DNA from: Adlercreutzia wanghongyangiae
GTDB taxonomy: Bacteria > Actinomycetota > Coriobacteriia > Coriobacteriales > Eggerthellaceae
Direction of reading: 5' to 3'
DNA: 64,000 nucleotides
NCBI RefSeq assembly: GCF_035989245.1
Contig: NZ_JAYMFF010000002.1
Span: 186,001-250,000, forward strand
Part shown: one piece after another, positions 23,747 through 32,955 of the stretch
Layout: every line of letters starts with the position of its first letter
Position numbering within the stretch: position 1 is the stretch's first letter
Made by a program: the position numbers and the translations under genes
Notes under the pieces: generated by a model
Database searches by the model: none
Told to the model about the DNA's origin: nothing
What the model saw: only the letters and a program-made list of their open reading frames with translations

Positions 23747-25415
23747 TGCCTTTTTCCTTCCCTTCTTCCTGCGGGCCCTGAACGGGAATGCGCACCGTGA
23801 ACGTGGCGCCCTGGCCCAATGCGCTTTCCACGTCCACCGAACCACCGTGCATTTCCGCGTACTCCCGCACAATGGCCAGCCCCAGGCCCGTGCCGTTGTA
23901 GCGCCGGGTGGACGAGGAATCCACCTGGGCGAACTTCTCGAAAATGCGCTCGTGGTCGGCCGGGGCGATGCCGATGCCCGTGTCGATCACGCGGAACAGC
24001 ACCTGGTCGGCTGCCGCGTCGAAGACAGCTTCCAGCTTCACGCTGCCGCCGTCGGGTGTGAACTTCACGGCATTGCCGCACAGGTTCTGCAGCACGTGCA
24101 CCAGTTTGTCGAAATCGGCGCGCACCAGGGGCACCTCGGGGGCCACCTCGCTGGTAAACGCCAGGTTCTCCTTGGCTGCCAGCGGGCCCACCGTGGCGCG
24201 CACCATGCCCACCACATCGCCCACATCCACCACTTCCGGGTTCAGCTTCACTCGACCGGCATCCAGGCGGCTCATCTCCAAAATGTCGTTGATCATCAGC
24301 ATCAGCGCCTGGGAATTCGCCTCGATGCCCGCCAGCGCCCGCGCTTCTTTCTCGGTGGCAGGCACCACCTGCTTGCTCAGCAGATCGGCGAAGGCCACGA
24401 TGGAGGTGAGCGGGGTGCGCAGCTCGTGGCTGACCATCGAGAGGAAGTCCGACTTGTACTGGTTCTCGTCCACCAGCTGGGCGTTCACCGCCTCCAGCTG
24501 GCGACGCTGATGCTCCAGCACCTCGTTGGCCTGCTGCAGCTGAGCCGTGCGGTCGGCCACCTCGTCTTCCAAGCCGGCGTAGGTATCGGCCAGCTCGCGC
24601 GCCATGGCATTGAACTTCGTGGTGAGGGCGCTCACCTCCTGGGACGACTCGCTGTAGGTGAGCTGCACGTTCAGATTGCCCTCGGACACCTGCTCCACAC
24701 CGGTTTGAATCTTCCCCAACGGGCGCGTGACCAGGTGATTCAGCGCAATGTACACCGCAATCAAGCACACTGCCACCATCACGGCGAAAAACATCACGTC
24801 CTGCGTGATAGACTCGCGCTCGCTTTGCTGGTACACATCCAGGGGCATCACGATGCTGATGGCGCCCCCGACATCCCCCATGGTCCAGCCCTCCTTGGGA
24901 TAACCCGTCACATCCAGCTCGCCCGCCGGCTCGCCGTGGCATTGCAGGCAAGCCTCTTCGATGGTCATGGGGGCCAGATAGCGGAACACCTGGTTGCCGT
25001 CGTATTCCGCGAAACCGTAGTAGTCGGCGCGCGAGCGATCGGCACGGAAGGCATTCAGAGCCGCCGCCTCGTAATCATCGGGCGTGTCGGCGGCGTTGCG
25101 CGGGTTGAAGTTCACATAGCGGGTGGTGTAGTCGGACTGCAGGGTGAACATCTGCCCAATTACGCGGCCGGCAATGGCGCAGTGCAGCCCCTGGTACGCC
25201 CCGTTTTCCGTGAACGCCACCTGGGCCAGGCGGTCTTGGTTCAGCACCATGAACTCCCACACGGAGTCCATCTGCTGGGCCAGGGCGCGCCCCTGCACGC
25301 GCAGCTCGTTTTCCATCTGCTTATGCTGGTTGGTGGTCGTCCACGCCAAGTTCGCCCCCAGCGACACCGCCAGCAACAGGGCGATCAGGCACAGGAACTT
25401 GGTTTTCAGCCTCAC
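23730..25415 (-). CDS. Sensor kinase with a haem-binding periplasmic domain
   Basis: A 561-residue kinase: TM1 (about residues 7-25), a periplasmic domain of the DUF3365/Tll0287-like type with the c-haem motif CLQCH (about residues 158-162), TM2 (about 198-217), HAMP, coiled coil, HisKA (SMVSHELRTPLTSI) and HATPase (GTGLGLAIVREYAEM). The haem motif suggests sensing of redox state or a small ligand outside the membrane. A paralogue is encoded at 31438-32955. The dmsAB-like genes lie upstream on the same strand, separated by a terminator. Confidence 0.88.
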   Translation of the reverse strand: MRLKTKFLCLIALLLAVSLGANLAWTTTNQHKQMENELRVQGRALAQQMDSVWEFMVLNQDRLAQVAFTENGAYQGLHCAIAGRVIGQMFTLQSDYTTRYVNFNPRNAADTPDDYEAAALNAFRADRSRADYYGFAEYDGNQVFRYLAPMTIEEACLQCHGEPAGELDVTGYPKEGWTMGDVGGAISIVMPLDVYQQSERESITQDVMFFAVMVAVCLIAVYIALNHLVTRPLGKIQTGVEQVSEGNLNVQLTYSESSQEVSALTTKFNAMARELADTYAGLEDEVADRTAQLQQANEVLEHQRRQLEAVNAQLVDENQYKSDFLSMVSHELRTPLTSIVAFADLLSKQVVPATEKEARALAGIEANSQALMLMINDILEMSRLDAGRVKLNPEVVDVGDVVGMVRATVGPLAAKENLAFTSEVAPEVPLVRADFDKLVHVLQNLCGNAVKFTPDGGSVKLEAVFDAAADQVLFRVIDTGIGIAPADHERIFEKFAQVDSSSTRRYNGTGLGLAIVREYAEMHGGSVDVESALGQGATFTVRIPVQGPQEEGKEKGNGQAD

Positions 25416-25566
25416 GCTTCCACCTCCCCTTTTCCCTTTTCAGCGGCACCGGCGCAGCCACATACCCCGCTGCGGCCCTCGGCCACATCATGCCTCCCTC
25501 TTCTCCGGCAAGACCCCAGTTTAGTGCAGAAAGCCGCCGCGCTCCACCTTGCCGCCCCAGAATGCG

Positions 25567-25605
25567 AAAAGCCGAGCCGCGCGGGGAGGGATCGCGCGGC
25601 TCGGC
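25567..25605 (-). terminator. Terminator after the dmsB-like gene
   Basis: GCCGAGCCGCGC pairs with GCGCGGCTCGGC and is followed on the minus strand by TTTTC. It starts 12 bp after the stop of the Fe-S subunit gene and separates it from the kinase gene. Confidence 0.7.
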
Positions 25606-25616
25606 CGGGAAGTGCC

Positions 25617-26216
25617 CTACAGCACCAGCGATTTCGGATCGGATTCCAGCGCGGCGGGACGCGCATTGATCACCACCGACGGATCGGTCTGAGCCGCGTC
25701 GGGCAACACGGCAATCTGGTTCACCCCGTCAGGATGCGCGGCCCGTAGCTCGTCGATGGGCCCGAAGTCCAGCGCGCGCATGGGGCAAGCCGCCACGCAC
25801 GCGGGCTTCTCGCCAGCCGCCCGCAGGTTGATGCAGCCGTCGCAGCGATGCACCACATTCAGCTCTTTAATGAGCACCGGGTGGCTGTACGGGCAGGCCT
25901 TGGTGCAATACTCGCAGCCGATGCACTTTTCATCGTCGTGCTGCACGGTGCCGTCTTCCTCGTTGATGTAGGTGGCGCCGGCGGGGCACACATCAACGCA
26001 GGCCGGCGTGTGGCAATGATTGCACGCCCCCGAGTAATGGTAGGTGGCCGGCTTGGGGAATTCGCCCGTCTCGAAGGTTTCCACCTTGCGGAACAGATAA
26101 CCCACTTCCAGATCGTTCTTGTCTTTGCAGGCGATTTGGCACGTCCGGCAGCCCACACAAGCCTGCTGGTCGAAGTAGAAACCCTGGGGGTTCTTGTTTT
26201 CCTTCACGTCGGCCAT
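25617..26216 (-). CDS. dmsB: Dicluster ferredoxin subunit (DmsB-like)
   Basis: A 199-residue soluble Fe-S protein with four cysteine clusters typical of DmsB/NrfC subunits: CVGCRTCQIACKDKN, CNHCHTPACVDVCP, CIGCEYCTKACPYS, CDGCINLRAAGEKPACVAACP. It would carry electrons between the molybdenum subunit encoded 3 bp upstream and a quinol anchor. No NrfD/DmsC anchor gene is next to it, so the anchor is missing here or shared. Confidence 0.9.
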   Translation of the reverse strand: MADVKENKNPQGFYFDQQACVGCRTCQIACKDKNDLEVGYLFRKVETFETGEFPKPATYHYSGACNHCHTPACVDVCPAGATYINEEDGTVQHDDEKCIGCEYCTKACPYSHPVLIKELNVVHRCDGCINLRAAGEKPACVAACPMRALDFGPIDELRAAHPDGVNQIAVLPDAAQTDPSVVINARPAALESDPKSLVL

Positions 26217-26219
26217 GGG

Positions 26220-28886
26220 TTACTCACCATCCTTGCATACGATGCGGAGCGGCTGGTCGACATCGGCGCCCAGGGCCTCGCCAGAGTACTTCTCAATTTT
26301 GCAAATCACCGAATTGAAGCCCGAGGTGCCCAAGCCGTTGGGAACCTGACCGCTCAGGTAATTGTCGGCACCCGCCCGATCAACACCCGTCTCCTCGTCA
26401 ACGTCAACCCAAGCACCATGGGGAATGGCCACGACACCGGGGCGCAAACACTGGGTAAGCGTAGCGTTGCGGAGCGTCTGGCCGTAAGCAGTGGAAACCA
26501 GAACCGTATCTCCGTCGGCAATTCCCTTCTCGGTGGCATCGGAAGTGTTGAGGAAAACCGGGTTTGCCCAGGCCTCTCTCAGCCAGCCAACATTGTCGAA
26601 TACCGTATGGGACCGGCGCAGATAGTGGGGATTGATCACCTGCAACGGATACTCGCCTTTTTCTTGCGCGTCCCAATTGCTAAATGTGTCCTCGTAGCCA
26701 TTGACCACATGCTGGTAGGTAGGAATGGGAGAAATCTGATTCCAGCCCATGTTGTTGCACAAATCGGCCAATGTCTGGCAGTAAATCTCAAGCTTGCCCG
26801 AGGGGGTGTCGAGCGGATTGGCCACGGGATCGTTGCAGTAGTCCTCAAAGGCAATGTAGCCGTAGTTGTCGCCCTGCTCGCGTTTGACCTGGTAAACTCC
26901 AAGTTCTCGCAGTTCCTTGTACTCCAGCTTGCCGTCAACGGGGTCGCCCTCAGCTCCCATCGCCTCGATATCATCGGCGGTGATGTTAACGGCAGGCACA
27001 TAGGTTTTGCCGTCGCTGTCGAGCACCGTCATCGTGGCCAGCGTGTTGTAAAGCATCTGACCGCTGGTCAGCGGGGCCACCTCGTTTTCGTTAACACCCA
27101 GGCGTTTAGCCAGCTCTACGGCAATCTCGCCGTCGGACTTGCACTCGTACAGCGGGTCGATAACCTTGGTGTAGTGCACCATCATCTCGCGATTCGAGGA
27201 GTGCACCAGGGTGCCACCCAAAAAGCCCCAATCCTTCTCCCATTCGGTGGTCACGGGCAAGATGATGTCGGAGTAGCGGGCGTTGGTGGTGAAGAACTGC
27301 GCATGAGTGACCACCATGTCAACCTTGCGATGGGCCTCGATGCCCTTCTTCATACCATCGGAGGTCTGCAAGTCGGCAGCAGCAGGATGGTAGATGACAC
27401 GGATGTCGATATCGCGCTTCTCACCAGGTTGATACTGAGTCGCCGAGAAAGCATGGCCGGCGCCGGTCCAGTTGTAGGAGCCGCCCAAGATGGCATCGTA
27501 CACCTCGTTGGCGTTGATGGAGTCGTCCACGGGATTCTCGATGCCCTCCACGCCGTTCGAGCCGGCCGCGATCAGAGCATCGCCGCCATTACCCGAAGTG
27601 GCATGCATGGTGGAGCCGGTCATATGGCCCGACTTTCCCATGTGGCCGCCCATGGCACCCAGGGTCATGACCAACTGGGGCAGATTGTCCACGTTGTGCA
27701 CGCGACCGGACGCCATGCCGCACAGGAACGCCACCTTGTTGTCCTTGCCCATAAGCACGGCCAGCTCGCGAATCTTGGCGGCTTCAACGCCGCAGATCTG
27801 CTCGGCCCATTCGGGCGTCTTGGGAGTGCCGTCATAGGCGCCCATCACGTAGTCTTTGAAATTCACGTTTTCCTTGGCGTCGGCCGGCATGTGATCGGCA
27901 TCGAAACCCACCGTCAGATTGTTGAGGAAGTCCCAGTCGATAAGCTTTTTGTCGTCGTCCTGCTCGAGCATGGCATAGGCCACGGCCAGCATGAACGCCA
28001 TATCGGTGGCGGGTCGCACCGGAAGCCACTCAGCCTCCAGCAGAGAGTAGGTGTCGTTGTAGAAGGGGTCAATGCAGATGAAACGGGCGCCGGCCTGCTT
28101 CGCCTGCCAATAGTTCCACGTCTGGCTGCCCATGGCGCTCCAGGCGGGATTCATGGAAAGCATGACGATGATCTCGCTATTGCGCAAATCGAATCGGTCG
28201 TTGATGGTCTGATCCCAGTTGCCACTATGATGGAAGCCGCACACAAAGGGCGTTTTCGACCAGGCGCCGAAGGAATTCGTGTTCCAGAACTCGGTATAGC
28301 CGCCAAACAGACCGAGCACGCGGGACATATCACTTCCGCCGCTGTTCCAGCCGCCGGACAGGAGAATGGAGCGATTGCCCGCCTGCTCCTTGGCCTTCTT
28401 CAGCCCCTCGGCAACATAATCCAAGGCCTCATCCCAGCTGATGCGCTCCCACTCATCCTTGCCGCGCATTTCACCATTGGGAGCATCGGGGCTCCAGCCC
28501 TTGCGCTTGAGCGGATACTTCAGGCGGTCTTCCGCAAGCACCTGACGCGTCTGGCTGCGGCCGCGCAGGCAGCCGCGCTGCTGGGGGTAGTCGGGACTAT
28601 CCTCGTGCGTGTCGTCAGTCTTCTGACGCACGGGCATGCCGTCTTTAACGAGAACTTTGTTCAAACAACGACCGCCGCAGTTGTGCCAGCAAGCGGCAGT
28701 GATCCAGGTTCCCTCGGTTTCCGGCGACGGAGCGCCCGTTTCGGACAGGCCCTCCTGCGGCGCCGGGGCCGCGCAGGCGGCCAACGCACCGCCCACGGCA
28801 ACGGATGCCGTAGCAGCCGTCGTGGCCTTGATGAAGCTGCGACGCGTCAGCTTCGACGGGTCGTGCCCTTCTTTCGTTTGTGCCAT
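26220..28886 (-). CDS. dmsA: Tat-exported molybdopterin oxidoreductase (DmsA-like)
   Basis: An 888-residue protein of the DMSO reductase superfamily. Twin-arginine signal TRRSFIKA (residues 14-21) and a Cys lipobox-like LAAC follow. An N-terminal 4Fe-4S site is visible (CWHNCGGRC, with a fourth Cys in GCLRGR), then the molybdopterin domains (ISWDEALDYVAEGL, GTPKTPEWAEQICGV) and a C-terminal dinucleotide-binding domain. The metal ligand residue cannot be assigned by eye, so the substrate is open; family members reduce S- or N-oxides, and others act on polyphenols. GAGGAGG lies before the ATG. It is the first gene of a dmsAB-like operon. Confidence 0.88.
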   Translation of the reverse strand: MAQTKEGHDPSKLTRRSFIKATTAATASVAVGGALAACAAPAPQEGLSETGAPSPETEGTWITAACWHNCGGRCLNKVLVKDGMPVRQKTDDTHEDSPDYPQQRGCLRGRSQTRQVLAEDRLKYPLKRKGWSPDAPNGEMRGKDEWERISWDEALDYVAEGLKKAKEQAGNRSILLSGGWNSGGSDMSRVLGLFGGYTEFWNTNSFGAWSKTPFVCGFHHSGNWDQTINDRFDLRNSEIIVMLSMNPAWSAMGSQTWNYWQAKQAGARFICIDPFYNDTYSLLEAEWLPVRPATDMAFMLAVAYAMLEQDDDKKLIDWDFLNNLTVGFDADHMPADAKENVNFKDYVMGAYDGTPKTPEWAEQICGVEAAKIRELAVLMGKDNKVAFLCGMASGRVHNVDNLPQLVMTLGAMGGHMGKSGHMTGSTMHATSGNGGDALIAAGSNGVEGIENPVDDSINANEVYDAILGGSYNWTGAGHAFSATQYQPGEKRDIDIRVIYHPAAADLQTSDGMKKGIEAHRKVDMVVTHAQFFTTNARYSDIILPVTTEWEKDWGFLGGTLVHSSNREMMVHYTKVIDPLYECKSDGEIAVELAKRLGVNENEVAPLTSGQMLYNTLATMTVLDSDGKTYVPAVNITADDIEAMGAEGDPVDGKLEYKELRELGVYQVKREQGDNYGYIAFEDYCNDPVANPLDTPSGKLEIYCQTLADLCNNMGWNQISPIPTYQHVVNGYEDTFSNWDAQEKGEYPLQVINPHYLRRSHTVFDNVGWLREAWANPVFLNTSDATEKGIADGDTVLVSTAYGQTLRNATLTQCLRPGVVAIPHGAWVDVDEETGVDRAGADNYLSGQVPNGLGTSGFNSVICKIEKYSGEALGADVDQPLRIVCKDGE

Positions 28887-29105
28887 AAGGTCCTCCTCTT
28901 CTCGTTTCCCCTCATCGCACTATACGCATTTCAGCGCAAGACAAGGGTACGAGATCGGATTCCCCCAAGCCATTACCTCCGCCCGCAAATTTCCTTTCCG
29001 AATTATTAACGCCCCACACAAGATGCCTTCAAATGTTGGAGGAAGGCGACCGATGCGAGGCGTCAACGGCGAAACGATAGCCCTTTCGTCCGCTTACCCA
29101 TTCGC

Positions 29106-29417
29106 TTAGAACTCAACCAAGCTGTAGGTGTCCATATTCTGGCGCTGGTGCATGATGCGGTAGACGGTAAGCGTGGCGGCGTTGTAGCGGTAGCAGATGA
29201 TGTAAGAGCCCGCGAGGGTGGTGCGGTACTCGTGCTCGAGATGATCGTCGGTGAAATGGCCGCCCGCATCGGGAAACGTGCGCGCCATATCGAGGGCCGC
29301 ATCGATAGCCTTGACGGCATCGAGCGCAGCCTGAGGGGCGCGCCTCTCGTGGCCAAGATAGATGGCGATAGACTCCCGGTCGAGATGGGCGCGCGGCCGC
29401 CATGCAAGATCAAGCAT
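29106..29417 (-). CDS. RelE/ParE-family toxin
   Basis: A 103-residue protein with a RelE/ParE fold pattern: a helical N-terminal part (YLGHERRAPQAALDAVKAIDAALDMARTFPDAG), then strands ending with YRTTLAGSYIICYRYNAATLTVYRIMHQRQ. It overlaps the antitoxin gene by 8 bp. Likely an mRNA interferase or gyrase inhibitor; the class is not resolvable by eye. Confidence 0.8.
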   Translation of the reverse strand: MLDLAWRPRAHLDRESIAIYLGHERRAPQAALDAVKAIDAALDMARTFPDAGGHFTDDHLEHEYRTTLAGSYIICYRYNAATLTVYRIMHQRQNMDTYSLVEF

Positions 29418-29715
29418 AGTCGAGCCCCCACACTTTGAAGATCTCGGCCATACGCGCGTCCGATTCCTCCGCCGTAAGGGCCTGGGGTCGGTAGCGCTCC
29501 TCTATCTCCGCCTCGCGCAACGCGAGGAACATGCGGTTGCGTTGGGCCGCCGCCTCGTAGGCCGCGCAATCTTCCAACACATAGGCGGGCACGCCGTTCT
29601 TCGTCAGAATGATGGGCTCCTGGGTTTCCGTCGCCTGAGTGCATACATCGTTGAACTGCGTACGCAGATCGGTAATGGGCCGAATAAGCGGAATCGCCGC
29701 CGTTGCAGATGCCAT
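29410..29715 (-). CDS. Phd/YefM-family antitoxin
   Basis: A 101-residue protein. The N-terminal part reads LIRPITDLRTQFNDVCTQATETQEPIILTKNGVPAYVLEDCAAYEA, the Phd/YefM pattern of DNA-binding antitoxins. The C-terminal part is an acidic helix for toxin binding. Coupled to the RelE-like gene. A run of A+T-rich sequence just upstream (29716-29775) probably holds the promoter. Confidence 0.85.
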   Translation of the reverse strand: MASATAAIPLIRPITDLRTQFNDVCTQATETQEPIILTKNGVPAYVLEDCAAYEAAAQRNRMFLALREAEIEERYRPQALTAEESDARMAEIFKVWGLDYA

Positions 29716-29838
29716 GGTATGCCTACTTTCCTATCGTGAATTATGGTAGGAATTATATACTCTTTTATAGACTCTTCAAGCTGTTTTCTTGATTGCCCGT
29801 CTCTAAGGAAACGCGCTGCAAGATGCCTTCTCAAAAGT

Positions 29839-29867
29839 GATTGCGCTGCGATTGCGAAAGCGCAATC
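29839..29867. promoter_or_regulatory. Inverted repeat upstream of the NrfA-like gene
   Basis: GATTGCGC at 29839-29846 mirrors GCGCAATC at 29860-29867, with a further GATTGCG between them. It lies about 100 bp before the cytochrome start. It could be the binding site of the adjacent OmpR-type regulator; direct-repeat GATTGCG half-sites would fit such regulators. Confidence 0.35.
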
Positions 29868-29964
29868 TGAAGTCAAGGGCAGCACGATTGGCGGTATTAC
29901 CTGGGGTTCGTATACTGAGGCCCAGGAAGGAAGGCAATCATAATAAGGAGAGGAAGGGATTTCC

Positions 29965-31305
29965 ATGAAAGCATTCAGCTTCCAACGCAAACACGTCATC
30001 GGCGCCGCTTGCGTTGCTACCGTGATGCTCTTCGCCGCCATCGCTGGATGCGCGCCCGAGCAGGCGCCCCAAACCGATGCAGCACCCGCAGAAGCCACTG
30101 ACGCCACAGCCGAGGGAACTATGGCCGGCTACGCCGAGATGTTCCCGCTGCAGTATGCGTCGCTGCAGCAGGAGCGCACCGACGAGAACGGCATCGTTAA
30201 GGGCCACAGCATCGGCCAGCTGCGCGATATCTGCGAGGCTCCCCTCGCCCGCGACCAGAACGGCGACGTGCTTTTGGGCGAGAACGGCACCGTAACCGCT
30301 TCAGGTTATGCCTACGACGAGGAGCTCGGCATGTACGTGCTGCCCGAGCAGACCGACGAGCAGCTGAAGGAGACCGGCCTGTACAGCGGCTGCGTCGCCT
30401 GCAAGTCCTCGAAGTTCAATGACATTTATGCCCAACAAGGAGCCTCCGCTTTCGGATCGGTATACAACAAGCAGGCCCGCGAGATCGTAAACGGCGAGTA
30501 CTTCGACTGTGCCATGTGCCACGACGGCATGCCGTCTGCAGACAACCTTAAGGCGAACTTGGTGTACTTCAACGCCCTGGGCGATGACTTTGCGGCCAAC
30601 CTTGTTCCGAAACTTGCCGTCTGCGCCCAGTGCCACAACTCCTACGACTACCGCAGCCGCATTACCACTGAAGCCGATTTGGAGAACTTCCGTCCCTATC
30701 GCTACGGCACCGACCTCGAGTCCGTATTCAAAGCCAGCTACGAGGATGGGGTGAACTTCGCGAAAGACGAGGAGACCGGCATTTCCACCAGCTACATGGT
30801 GCACCCGATCATCGAGATTTTCCAGACCTCGCCCATGGCCAATCTTGGTGTGACCTGCGTCGACTGCCATATGCCTAAGACCACCGACGCCGAAAGCGGC
30901 ACCACCTACACCAACCACTTCGCCGCTAACAATCCGCTGGAGAACGAAGATTCTCTCGAGTACTGCCTGACCTGCCACAAGAACCAGGGCATTGAGACGA
31001 CTGCGGATATGAAGGCCTACGCCGAGCAGAAGGCCGACGAGTTGGCTCGCGGCTATGAGGAGCTGACCGCCCAAGCCGAGACTTTCAAGGCCGCGCTTGA
31101 AGAGGCCATCAAGACCAAGTCCAAGGACGAAGCCACCCTGGACAAGGCACGTGAGCTGTACGCCAAGGCCTCCTGGTACGACCACTGCATCAATACCCAA
31201 CCGAGCGTGATTTCGGTTGGCCACATGGCCTCCATGGTTGACGGCTCGGCCCTCGTCGAGGCCGGCGAGAAGGCCTGCAGCGAAGGCATGGCCCTCATCG
31301 CCTAG
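29965..31305 (+). CDS. NrfA-like pentahaem cytochrome c
   Basis: A 446-residue exported lipoprotein (lipobox IAGC near residue 29). Five haem motifs in NrfA order: CVACK (Lys-ligated, the active-site haem of ammonia-forming nitrite reductases), CAMCH, CAQCH, CVDCH and CLTCH. The HP pair before the fourth haem matches the catalytic His of NrfA. A second His that NrfA carries between this HP pair and the fourth haem (GIHG in E. coli) seems absent here. No NrfH-like quinol dehydrogenase is nearby. AAGGAGAGG precedes the ATG. Nitrite reductase or a relative acting on another substrate. Confidence 0.85.
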   Translation: MKAFSFQRKHVIGAACVATVMLFAAIAGCAPEQAPQTDAAPAEATDATAEGTMAGYAEMFPLQYASLQQERTDENGIVKGHSIGQLRDICEAPLARDQNGDVLLGENGTVTASGYAYDEELGMYVLPEQTDEQLKETGLYSGCVACKSSKFNDIYAQQGASAFGSVYNKQAREIVNGEYFDCAMCHDGMPSADNLKANLVYFNALGDDFAANLVPKLAVCAQCHNSYDYRSRITTEADLENFRPYRYGTDLESVFKASYEDGVNFAKDEETGISTSYMVHPIIEIFQTSPMANLGVTCVDCHMPKTTDAESGTTYTNHFAANNPLENEDSLEYCLTCHKNQGIETTADMKAYAEQKADELARGYEELTAQAETFKAALEEAIKTKSKDEATLDKARELYAKASWYDHCINTQPSVISVGHMASMVDGSALVEAGEKACSEGMALIA

Positions 31306-31339
31306 CGACCCAAACAACCTCGGCAATCTTTCCAGCCAG

Positions 31340-31370
31340 CAACCCGGCCGCCTCCCCCCCGGCCGGGTTG
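31340..31370 (+). terminator. GC-rich hairpin after the cytochrome gene
   Basis: CAACCCGGCC pairs with GGCCGGGTTG around a C-rich loop, 34 bp after the stop. No strong U-run follows, so read-through to the kinase gene is possible. Confidence 0.5.
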
Positions 31371-31437
31371 CGTTGCACCTGAACCCCCTTTATTCTTAAA
31401 TCCCTCCCTTTCTCAGAGAGCACGGAGAGCGAGCCCC

Positions 31438-32955
31438 ATGGCCAACACAAGCCCTTCAAGGAAATTCTCCGACGGTGCGACTCCTTCGCGCCGTCCGCTT
31501 CCTCGGCGTTTCAGCGAGCTTGTTGTCATTGTCGTGCTGCTCATCATGGCCCTCTACACCGCTTGGAGTCTGGCGGAACAGGATCGCTCCGTGGAAGACA
31601 AGGCCCTCACTGAAGCGCGCGCTCTCAACCGCCAGATGATGGCCTCGTGGGCCTATATCGACGACGTGCAAGACGCTATCAACTACGACGCCGACGGCAG
31701 CTATAACTTCAAGAACGTGTACTGCGCCGCCGCGGCCAAGGGCATCGCAGAAAGGTTCACCGATCTGTCCGATGGCTACGCCATTCGCTACGTACGCACC
31801 GACCCCCGCTCGGTCGACGATACTCCCGACGCATTCGAAGAGATGGCTATTTCCGCCCTTAACGATGGCACGGCTCTGGAATACTACGAGCTATGCAACT
31901 ACGAAGGAGCACCAGTGCTACGCTATGCCTCTCGTCTGAATGCCGACGAGTCGTGCCTAAAGTGCCACGGAGCGCCCCGGGGCGAGCTCGATGAGATGGG
32001 CTTTTTCAAAGAGGGCATGGTCAAGGGCGACCTGGCCGGCATTGCGAGCATCGTCGTTCCCATCGAGTCCTATCGCCTCGACGCACAATTGCGCATGGCA
32101 GCAACGCTTGCTTTGTTCCTTTTGCTACTCGTTGTCATGGTATTCGTTATTCAGAAGGGTCTCAAGCACTGGGTTACGGGGCCTATGGCCGACGCCAACG
32201 AGAAGCTGCTGCAGGCAAACCGCGAGCTGGAGGAAGCCAGCGGACTTCGAGACGAGTTCCTTGCCACCATCAGCCACGAACTACGCACCCCCCTTTCGAG
32301 CATCATCGCCTTCACCGACTTGTGGGCCGGCAAGGATACTGGCGATGCGGGGCAGCGCGAACTGGTGCACCAGGTGGGGCAAAACAGCAAGGTTCTTCTG
32401 AACATGGTGAACAACATGATCGATACCGCGCGGGTCGACTCAGGCAAGTACCGCCTCGTCAGTGAAGAGGTCGACCTGGTTGACGAAATTGTGGACCTGC
32501 GCGCCATGGCTGGTCCGCTTGCCACGCGCAAGGGCATCGACTTCGCCGCCTCCATTGACTCCGACGTGCCCATCCTGCGCAGCGACTGGACCGCCATCCA
32601 TACTATTTTGGGCAACCTGGTAGCCAACGCCCTGTCGTTCACCGACCGAGGCGGCTCAGTGTGCCTGCAGGCCACCCTTGATGCTGCGCACCAGCAAGCT
32701 GTCATCACCGTCGCCGATACCGGCTGCGGCATTGCCGAGGAAGATTTCGAGCGCATCTTCCAGAAGTTCGAGCGCCCCGGCATTGAGAAGCGCGCCGACA
32801 CCGTGGGCAGCGGCCTGGGCTTAGGCCTTGCCCGCAACCTTGCCCGCATGCTGGGCGGCGATATCACCGTTGAAAGCGCCATCGGACATGGCAGCACCTT
32901 CACATTCACGCTGCCCCTAGAAGGAAAGGAAAACCATGAAGGTACTCGTAGCTGA
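31438..32955 (+). CDS. Sensor kinase with a haem-binding periplasmic domain (second copy)
   Basis: A 505-residue paralogue of the kinase at 23730-25415. A basic cytoplasmic N-terminus of about 25 residues is followed by TM1 (about 27-45), a DUF3365-like domain with haem motif CLKCH (about residues 177-181), TM2 (about 220-240), a short linker without clear HAMP, HisKA (TISHELRTPLSSI) and HATPase (GLGLGLARNLARM). The next gene starts inside its 3' end (20-bp overlap). Placed after the NrfA-like gene, it probably tunes its expression. Confidence 0.88.
   Translation: MANTSPSRKFSDGATPSRRPLPRRFSELVVIVVLLIMALYTAWSLAEQDRSVEDKALTEARALNRQMMASWAYIDDVQDAINYDADGSYNFKNVYCAAAAKGIAERFTDLSDGYAIRYVRTDPRSVDDTPDAFEEMAISALNDGTALEYYELCNYEGAPVLRYASRLNADESCLKCHGAPRGELDEMGFFKEGMVKGDLAGIASIVVPIESYRLDAQLRMAATLALFLLLLVVMVFVIQKGLKHWVTGPMADANEKLLQANRELEEASGLRDEFLATISHELRTPLSSIIAFTDLWAGKDTGDAGQRELVHQVGQNSKVLLNMVNNMIDTARVDSGKYRLVSEEVDLVDEIVDLRAMAGPLATRKGIDFAASIDSDVPILRSDWTAIHTILGNLVANALSFTDRGGSVCLQATLDAAHQQAVITVADTGCGIAEEDFERIFQKFERPGIEKRADTVGSGLGLGLARNLARMLGGDITVESAIGHGSTFTFTLPLEGKENHEGTRS

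Noticed and set aside
25848..29009. A forward open frame of about 1050 codons
   Set aside because: Antisense to the DmsA/DmsB-like genes; no motif, no ribosome site.
31353..31360. C-tract after the NrfA-like gene as a phase switch
   Set aside because: It is in the loop of a hairpin after the stop codon and cannot change any reading frame.
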